Source: Levilactobacillus lanxiensis (lineage in GTDB: Bacteria > Bacillota > Bacilli > Lactobacillales > Lactobacillaceae). From it: 64,000 nucleotides of DNA. Shown here piece by piece: positions 58,345 to 64,000 of this stretch (position 1 is its first letter; each line of letters opens with the position of its first letter). The translations under genes were made by a program, and so were the position numbers. Location: the NCBI RefSeq assembly GCF_016861655.1, contig NZ_BOLN01000001.1, positions 1-64,000 of the forward strand. Reading direction: 5' to 3'. The notes under the pieces are model-generated. The model was given only the letters and a program-made list of their open reading frames with translations. It was not told the origin of the DNA and ran no database searches.

Positions 58345-60198
58345 TTATGAATCGAGATCGAAGGCTAGGGCACGCGTCCACAACCCATTACTCATTTGGT
58401 AATAAGTCGTGACCTTGCCGTCAGAATCGGTCCGCTTAACTCGGTGGGTAATCGTCACCCGCCGCTCGGAGATGTCTGCCGTGGTTCCCTTTTGCTTGGC
58501 TAACATCGGATCGTTAAATGGCAGCGTGTAAACCGGGTAAATCTTCATCAGCGTTAAGTCTCGACTGTATTCTTCGTTTGAGAAGGTATCGAATTGCAAG
58601 GCACCCTTGCGAATCCAGTACTTGGTCGTGGACTTCTTGCTGAAGCGGATGCGGTACCAGTCGCCGGTATCGGCCGTGGCCCGCATATCCACGTAAACGC
58701 GCATCTTCTTTTGCTTCTTCCAGTTGTACTTCATGATATTCCAGTTCTTGTGACCGCGAATATGGTTGTACAGGGAGTAAGTCGCGAAGTTGGCTTTGAG
58801 CTCAGCGTGTTGGGTGTCTAACCCGCCCACATACTTTTCACTCTTGTTAGTTTGCTTACGCTTCTTCAGCTTTTGCTTGTCTTTGTTGGGCTTGCTAGTT
58901 GAGTTGGAACCAGATGGCTTGTTGACCGTCGTGTCGGTGATGGTCTGTTGCGAGGTCACATTGGTGTCGACCACACTACCCTTGGTAATCTTGTTGTCAT
59001 GGATGTCAATACCAGCGCTAGTCAATGGGAAGTTTCCCTTCACAAACGTGGCACCCAATTTCTGGGTGATGGCATTGTTCCCGGTGATGGTGACGTCCGT
59101 CATCGGGTTATCATCGGACGTGCTATCCAAGTAAACGTACTGCTTGGTAGGGTTAACGTTGGTAAACGTGTTGTCCGTGATGTTCAGGTTGGTCATCGTG
59201 TAATCGGGTTCGGAGTTCAACAGGTAAATGTAGTTCCCAGAACCTAACACGTGTTGGTTGATAAATTTGTTACCGGTGATCCACAGGTTAGAAATGCCCT
59301 TAAAGTGAATCGTGGCAACGCCATCGTCCATCAGTGGCTTAGGATCAACGACCGTGTTATTGGTGAAGTGGACGTCATGAATGATGCCCGCCTTCCCATG
59401 GCCATAGATGGCGTGTTCACCGATTGGGTTAGGCGCGTATGAAGACACTTGCCCGGACTTCTTGGAAACTGGCAAGAACTGGTTGTTGTCGACCGTCACG
59501 TCATAACTAGGTAAGTTATCGTATTGGTCGCCCTTGTTCTTGTAAGACATCGCCTTCTTGTTGGAGTAGTCCACTTGAATGGCTTCCTTGAAATCTTGTG
59601 AGCCGTTGAATCCGGTGAAAACGGAATTCGTAATATTGACGTTGTGGCTCCCATCGATATCGATGTAGTGGCCAGTCGGTGATTCGGCGTTGTCAAAAAC
59701 ACACTTGTCAAAGTTAACGTTCGTAGCGTGATGGATACTTTGGGTGAAGACACTTTGTCCGGCAGACGTGTTATCGCCTTGGAACGTAGCGCCTTGCCAA
59801 GTCACGTTGCTGATACCGCCATCGTAACCGGCTTCCGGACTAGGATAAACAAAGTTCACCCGGTTGCCTTCAGTAATCCGGAAAACGGCACCCTTATCAA
59901 ACTTAAACGTGATGTTCGAATGTAACTTAATGTTCCCGGCGTCAAAGAGGTAAGTCCCCTTTGGCACATGGATGGTGACACTCCCACTCCACTTGTCGAT
60001 CATGTTCTGCAAAGCGTCATTGTTCGCCGTCTTGGCGTCCGCAACCATCCCCTGGTGCTTTGCATTAATCGTTGTCGCTGCGTAGGCAACTGACTCGTTC
60101 GCGCTCAGACTCGGTAAGACATTGACCGAGCTTAGACCTACTAATGTTGCTCCCGCGGCAACCGTAACCAATAGGCCGAGCTTTTTCCTCAAATTCAA
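58345..60198 (-). CDS. Secreted right-handed beta-helix (pectate-lyase-3-like) protein
   Basis: The 617-residue protein starts at TTG after GGAGGGG. The signal peptide runs to about residue 41 (ending AYAA). Residues 45-430 are a pectate_lyase_3/parallel beta-helix domain: initial INAKHQGMVADAKTANNDALQNMI, VTIHVPKGTYLFDAGNIKLHSN, then repeated coils such as NVNITNSVF, DVTVDNNQF, NLWITGNKF and DVTITGNNA. A Lys/Ser linker and a C-terminal domain (MRVYVDMRATADTGDWYRIRF, KYWIRKGALQF) resembling SH3-like wall-binding repeats complete it. It is probably a wall-bound polysaccharide lyase or glycan-binding protein; catalysis is not shown. Confidence 0.82.
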   Translation of the reverse strand: MNLRKKLGLLVTVAAGATLVGLSSVNVLPSLSANESVAYAATTINAKHQGMVADAKTANNDALQNMIDKWSGSVTIHVPKGTYLFDAGNIKLHSNITFKFDKGAVFRITEGNRVNFVYPSPEAGYDGGISNVTWQGATFQGDNTSAGQSVFTQSIHHATNVNFDKCVFDNAESPTGHYIDIDGSHNVNITNSVFTGFNGSQDFKEAIQVDYSNKKAMSYKNKGDQYDNLPSYDVTVDNNQFLPVSKKSGQVSSYAPNPIGEHAIYGHGKAGIIHDVHFTNNTVVDPKPLMDDGVATIHFKGISNLWITGNKFINQHVLGSGNYIYLLNSEPDYTMTNLNITDNTFTNVNPTKQYVYLDSTSDDNPMTDVTITGNNAITQKLGATFVKGNFPLTSAGIDIHDNKITKGSVVDTNVTSQQTITDTTVNKPSGSNSTSKPNKDKQKLKKRKQTNKSEKYVGGLDTQHAELKANFATYSLYNHIRGHKNWNIMKYNWKKQKKMRVYVDMRATADTGDWYRIRFSKKSTTKYWIRKGALQFDTFSNEEYSRDLTLMKIYPVYTLPFNDPMLAKQKGTTADISERRVTITHRVKRTDSDGKVTTYYQMSNGLWTRALAFDLDS

Positions 60199-60409
60199 AA
60201 AATCCCCTCCAGTTCCAAATTCTTTCTACATGTTCCATTATAGCTAAGACAAGAAAGCGTTGGGCCATCTTAACCAAAATGTCACACGATTGAAAGATTC
60301 CAGTCGTAAAGGGGACTTATTTTTTACATGAAAATTAACGTACTTTGTTTACATTTCGCCAACGAACCCCGCCTGGTCAATCCAGAAACGGTCTCGTTTT
60401 CGCGGCTGA

Positions 60410-60793
60410 CTACATTAATTGTGAAATGTCATCGTGCAAGCCGTTGAGGCGTTCGACAACTTGACCGCGAACTTGGGTATAAACTTTTACACCATCTGGC
60501 GTCAACTTTAAGTTGTGTTGACGACGGTCAACTTGTGAGGCGATGCTTTCGATTAAACCAGCGCGCAGTAACCGAGAGATTTGACCGGAGATCATTGACT
60601 TGGAAACGCCAATTTGCCCAGCAAATTTGGTTGGCGTGAATTCTTCCTTTTGGTCAGTGATGGCGTGCAACAAGTTAAATTGTTCCAACGAAATCGTGAT
60701 ATCCTCCGTTTTAATCGTGGTTACTGGCCGCATGATCTTTTGGAGTTGTGAGAACCATTCCAAGGATTGGTTTAAATCGTTCGTTTGCGTCAT
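60410..60793 (-). CDS. MarR-family regulator
   Basis: The 127-residue protein has the MarR winged helix (TPTKFAGQIGVSKSMISGQISRLLRAGLIESIASQVDRRQHNLKLTPDG). The N-terminal helix ISLEQFNLLHAI is typical. ATG follows AGGAAG. No divergent target; the neighbouring HAD gene is transcribed away from it across a 245-bp AT-rich gap that shows no clear palindrome. The target is unknown. Confidence 0.87.
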   Translation of the reverse strand: MTQTNDLNQSLEWFSQLQKIMRPVTTIKTEDITISLEQFNLLHAITDQKEEFTPTKFAGQIGVSKSMISGQISRLLRAGLIESIASQVDRRQHNLKLTPDGVKVYTQVRGQVVERLNGLHDDISQLM

Positions 60794-61039
60794 TAATCTT
60801 TCTTCCTTTCTGCATTGCGTTAGCGTGGCTTCTACTATCTGACCCGCTAACCATTTATTATAACCCTTATTTTCAGTCTTTATGTTACCGATTTATTAAT
60901 AGTTTATAACATATTGATTAAAAACACTAGTAATTAGAACCGTTATTTTCATTCTCTCGTTAACATACACCATTGAATTCCTAACCGGAAGTCTTTATCA
61001 TTAACATTAGAAATTCTTAAACACATGAAGGAGACCAAC

Positions 61040-61858
61040 ATGACACGTATTAAACTGATTGCCACCGACGTTGACGGGACTTTCCTGAATTCACAACGGC
61101 AATACAATCACACCCGCTTTGACCAACAACTCACGCGCCTGACGGCCGCTGGCATCCACTTTGTCGTGGCCAGTGGGAACCACTTAGGCCATTTAGAGAA
61201 AGTGTTTGCCCCCACGCCCCGCGTCCAAACATTCGTTGCGGAGAATGGTAGCCTGATTGTTAACCAGGGCCAGACCTTGTTAGAAACACCGGTCGATGCC
61301 ACGGTCGTCAAACAAGTCGTAACTGCCATTCTCGCCGACGTAACGCTGCGGCCACAGGTACTCCGCCTGTCCGGTGCCCATGGCACCTACATTAACCAGA
61401 CGGACCAGCCCACGGATGCAAAATCTCAGGCATACTTCTTCAATAACGTGGTTCGCGTGCCCGACCTGACGCAGGTCCACGACACCATTTACAAAATCAA
61501 CGGTGAGTGGCCCAACGAATCCATCCAGCAACTGGCCGCTAAGCTCAACGCCCGGTTCCCGGGACAGATCAACGCCATGGCCAGTGGCTTCGGCAGTATC
61601 GACATCGTCGCCGCCCACATGAACAAGGCCATTGGCCTGACCGAACTCGCCAAGACGTGGCACATCGACCCCAGTGAAATCGCTGCTTTTGGGGACAACG
61701 ATAACGACCGGGAGATGCTGGCTCACGTGGGTCTTGGCGTCGCGATGCAAAACGGAACCGATTCCGTGAAACAGGTCGCCAACTTAATTACCCCAGCCGA
61801 CAATGATCACGATGGCGTACTAGACGTCATTGAGGCCATTTTAGCCGACGAAGTTTAA
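61040..61858 (+). CDS. Cof-type HAD-IIB phosphatase
   Basis: About 272 residues from the ATG at 61040, eight bases after GAAGGAG; the ATG at 61025 lies before that site. HAD motifs: DVDGTF (I, about 10-15), ASGN (II), Lys in IYKING (III) and GDNDND (IV). The IIB cap is inserted between motifs II and III. Such enzymes dephosphorylate sugar phosphates, flavin or pyridoxal phosphates; substrate unknown. Cytosolic and monocistronic. Confidence 0.9.
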   Translation: MTRIKLIATDVDGTFLNSQRQYNHTRFDQQLTRLTAAGIHFVVASGNHLGHLEKVFAPTPRVQTFVAENGSLIVNQGQTLLETPVDATVVKQVVTAILADVTLRPQVLRLSGAHGTYINQTDQPTDAKSQAYFFNNVVRVPDLTQVHDTIYKINGEWPNESIQQLAAKLNARFPGQINAMASGFGSIDIVAAHMNKAIGLTELAKTWHIDPSEIAAFGDNDNDREMLAHVGLGVAMQNGTDSVKQVANLITPADNDHDGVLDVIEAILADEV

Positions 61859-61891
61859 AAGTAACTAAACCATTCAAACGGTTAGTTGCTG
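61859..61891. terminator. Bidirectional terminator
   Basis: AGTAACTAAACC pairs with GGTTAGTTGCT with minor mismatches, with a TTTT on the minus strand, between convergent HAD and hydrolase genes. Confidence 0.65.
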
Positions 61892-61901
61892 GTAGCCTGT
61901 C

Positions 61902-62717
61902 TCATTCGTCTGCCCACAGTAGCCGGGCAATCAGCCGCCACATCCGTGGTGAGCTGTGTAGCCGGCCGTGCCCAACGCCGGGAACGTGGTGTTCTTGATA
62001 CCCAAGCGCACTGTCCGCTAGTAGCGGGCGCAGTGGGGTAATCTGAGACACCGGTACGGACCCATCCGTGAGTCGGCCAGAAAGCGTGCCGTAGACATTG
62101 TGAATCATTCCCGTCCCCAGAGCCGACCAGTCGACTGGCGTGGCCCGTAGCCGCTGAAAAGTGGCATCAACGGGGTGATCCGCATCATGTTCGTCAACAG
62201 GAGATCCCAAGAGGACTAACCGGTTCAGCCGGGGAACATCCCCCGCCGCACCGTACAATAACAAACTATTAACTGCAGCACTGCCACCCCACGAGTGAGC
62301 CACGAGATTATAGGCTTGCACGTGGTCGTGGCTTTTTAAATACCGCAAAATCGCGGTGATCCAGCTAATCTGCTGTTGATAGTCGGCCGTAAACGTATGG
62401 TCAAATATCACTTGAATCAGTGGATTATCGGCTTGGCCGGTCCACTTTCCAGTGACATGTAACTCCCCGTGACGGTCGACGCGCACCGTTAACACTTTGT
62501 GACCAAATCCGGCTCGAGCCAGCCACCGCAATAACCCATTATAGGTCCACGCGTTGCCACCCCAACCAGGAATAAAGAGTGTCGGCGTTGTCGTGTAAGT
62601 GAACCGTGGTCGCCGTCGTCGCAGGGGCTCTGCCGGGGTCGTCTGCCGACTTGCCCAGTGAAACCCCAACCAACTTGCACCCAAAACCATTGGCAACCAA
62701 CGTAATTTACGCCACAT
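61902..62717 (-). CDS. Alpha/beta hydrolase, DUF915-like, membrane-anchored or secreted
   Basis: The 271-residue protein has an N-terminal hydrophobic segment (LRWLPMVLGASWLGF) that is a signal or anchor, followed by an Arg-rich stretch. The hydrolase core shows TLFIPGWGGNAWTY (oxyanion-hole region), the nucleophile elbow AHSWGG and the late His in GVGHGRLHSS; the acid is probably the Asp in LLGSPVDEHD or LADSALG. DUF915 members are lipase- or esterase-like enzymes common in lactobacilli. Substrate unknown. The 5' RBS is AAGGAGGG. Confidence 0.85.
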   Translation of the reverse strand: MWRKLRWLPMVLGASWLGFHWASRQTTPAEPLRRRRPRFTYTTTPTLFIPGWGGNAWTYNGLLRWLARAGFGHKVLTVRVDRHGELHVTGKWTGQADNPLIQVIFDHTFTADYQQQISWITAILRYLKSHDHVQAYNLVAHSWGGSAAVNSLLLYGAAGDVPRLNRLVLLGSPVDEHDADHPVDATFQRLRATPVDWSALGTGMIHNVYGTLSGRLTDGSVPVSQITPLRPLLADSALGYQEHHVPGVGHGRLHSSPRMWRLIARLLWADE

Positions 62718-62924
62718 ACCGCAACCCTCCTTAAACTAATCCATTATGCCAGTTCTCTCAATTGTACACAAGTGAAATTTCGTTCATAAAACATTTGTCA
62801 CCGTTAACATTTTTACGTGGAAATTCATCCGCATAAGTTATGGCCTATCTTGGTCAAACAAACGTTGCTTCACGACAGCCTTGTGATTAACCGCACCAAT
62901 TATTGGTTTTTGTTAGAAATTCAT

Positions 62925-62976
62925 TTGACAATTGTCCGGACAAAAATATATGATAGACTTAAATGAAACCGCTTTA
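62925..62976 (+). promoter_or_regulatory. Promoter, palindromic operator and possible cre of epimerase gene
   Basis: TTGACA (62925-62930), an 18-bp spacer and TATGAT (62949-62954) form a good sigma-A promoter. TTGTCCGGACAA (62932-62943) is a perfect 12-bp palindrome inside the spacer, with the TNGT...ACNA form of FadR-type GntR sites. TGAAACCGCTTTAG (62963-62976) resembles a CcpA cre site with mismatches. Confidence 0.6.
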
Positions 62977-63001
62977 GACAAATAGAAATCGAGGACTTGC
63001 T

Positions 63002-64000
63002 ATGCAAACTGCTACGAACCACTGGGATACTTACCAAAATGAAGCCGTCACTGAATACACCATTGAAAATGACAATGGTGTGAAGCTTGCCATCCTGAGC
63101 TGGGGAGCCACGTTGCACCAGTTAATGGTGCCGACTGCCAAGGGTGATAAGAATCTGGTGCTATCTTACCACAAGATGGCCGATTACCTAGACAATCCGT
63201 TCTACGTTTGCATGGGCATTGGCCGAACTGCTGGCCGGATTACCCGGGGAACTTTCGACTTAGACGGTCAAACCGTTCACGTTGATCCTAATGAAGGAAA
63301 GAATACCCTGCATGGTGGTCCCCACGGCTTCAACACGGTCAACTGGGCCGGTAACCTGGACACCACGGACCCCGACAAGGCACGAATCATTTTGACCCAC
63401 ACCTTCAAGAGCACCGACGACTCCTTCCCTGGTGACCTGACCGCTAAAATGATCTACAGTCTGGACAACCACGACCGGGTGACCCTGGCCTTCGAAGCCA
63501 CTAGCACGGCACTCACCCTCTTCAATCCAACGCTGCACGTCTACTTTAACGTCGGCGATGACCAGTTGATTTCTGGGCAAACGTTGCAGATCAACAGCCA
63601 AGAACACCTCGATCTTGACGGCGAAAAATTACCAACCGGGAAGATGGTCGCTAACGCTGGCACCCCTTACGACTTCGCCGACGGTCAAAACTTAGGCAAG
63701 GCCATCCGTGGACTCCAAGACATCCCCGAAAAGGGCTTCGATGACGTGTACCACGTGGTTCCGGGCGCCGATGACATGGTCGCTAAATTATCCGATCCGC
63801 AATCCAACCGGGCCGTCACCATCAAGTCCAAGCGTAACGGTCTCGTGGTCTTCACCGCGAACTCCTTCACGTCCGACATGAAGTTGACGACTGGTGCTGG
63901 CCAGCCTTACATGGGCGTTGCGTTGGAAGCACAAGGACTTCCCGACTCCCAGAACTTCCCTGAATTTGGGGACGTTAAGCTGGCGCCAGGCGAGACCAAG
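63002..64000 (+). CDS. galM: Aldose 1-epimerase (3' end beyond window)
   Basis: The ATG at 63002 follows GAGG by seven bases and the frame is open for 333 codons to the window edge, so only the last few residues are missing. Galactose mutarotase signatures are present: N-terminal NDNGVKLAILSWGATLHQL, NPFYVCMGIGRTAGRI, NTLHGGPHGFNTVNW (with the catalytic His), later HVYFNVGDD and a late GVALEAQGLPDSQNFPE with the Glu base. It interconverts alpha and beta anomers of aldoses at entry to the Leloir pathway. The strong promoter with an internal palindrome suggests sugar-responsive repression, and a cre-like site suggests catabolite control. Confidence 0.92.
   Translation, partial: MQTATNHWDTYQNEAVTEYTIENDNGVKLAILSWGATLHQLMVPTAKGDKNLVLSYHKMADYLDNPFYVCMGIGRTAGRITRGTFDLDGQTVHVDPNEGKNTLHGGPHGFNTVNWAGNLDTTDPDKARIILTHTFKSTDDSFPGDLTAKMIYSLDNHDRVTLAFEATSTALTLFNPTLHVYFNVGDDQLISGQTLQINSQEHLDLDGEKLPTGKMVANAGTPYDFADGQNLGKAIRGLQDIPEKGFDDVYHVVPGADDMVAKLSDPQSNRAVTIKSKRNGLVVFTANSFTSDMKLTTGAGQPYMGVALEAQGLPDSQNFPEFGDVKLAPGETK

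Noticed and set aside
1-64000. tRNA, rRNA, integrase, transposase, att sites or prophage genes
   Set aside because: None were recognised on either strand; the island of surface proteins shows no mobile-element borders.

Overview
The window looks like chromosome of a Lactobacillaceae bacterium, most likely Levilactobacillus or a close relative. The evidence is Gram-positive ribosome binding sites, KxYKxGKxW-type signal peptides, LPQT sortase anchors, MucBP and WxL domains, a GlpF/Spx/HrcA-type (CIRCE) set-up and intermediate GC content. This is inferred from protein families; no rRNA or tRNA gene is present to confirm it.

Layout. 0-11.4 kb: MFS exporter, LysR/YeiH pair, CadD/ArsR metal pair, cytoplasmic multicopper oxidase, P1B-type metal ATPase, an LPXTG adhesin and a HesB-like protein. 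11.6-14.7 kb: a GntR(YtrA)-regulated FtsX-type ABC exporter operon with a 22-bp palindrome in front of it. 15-27.6 kb: aldo/keto reductase, small membrane protein, TetR, L-type lectin/WxL surface protein, MFS/HxlR divergent pair, a small secreted peptide followed by a possible CU-rich sRNA, Rrf2 regulator, NmrA-like and SDR dehydrogenases, TSUP exporter. 28-47.6 kb: a surface-protein island on the minus strand with seven LPXTG proteins, five of them LRR-MucBP paralogues, interrupted by a secreted protein and a MarR/DUF2798 pair. 48-64 kb: TatD-like gene broken by an in-frame amber codon, GlpF, NlpC/P60 endopeptidase, a cysteine-free Spx paralogue behind a CIRCE-like operator, CAP-domain protein, lipoprotein, an array of six small secreted basic proteins, a beta-helix protein, MarR, HAD phosphatase, alpha/beta hydrolase, and an aldose 1-epimerase that runs off the right edge.

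The most striking unexplained signal is a family of about 200-bp structured intergenic repeats (called SR1-SR13 here). Thirteen copies, in both orientations, lie between genes. Their outer stem and inner hairpins differ in sequence from copy to copy but stay self-complementary, which suggests selection on RNA (or cruciform) structure. Two subfamilies (a and b) share a core, one copy is a nested a/b mosaic and one has lost its interior. A second repeat, a roughly 120-nt near-perfect hairpin (LH1, LH2), occurs twice, each time directly after a TAG stop codon.

Most genes look monocistronic, with their own Rho-independent terminator. Several regulator/target pairs are divergent and have palindromes between them. 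Starts were moved from the longest ORF to the codon with a good ribosome binding site where the sequence called for it. SR orientation is given so that the plus sense begins with the CGCCTTACCGGG-like end.
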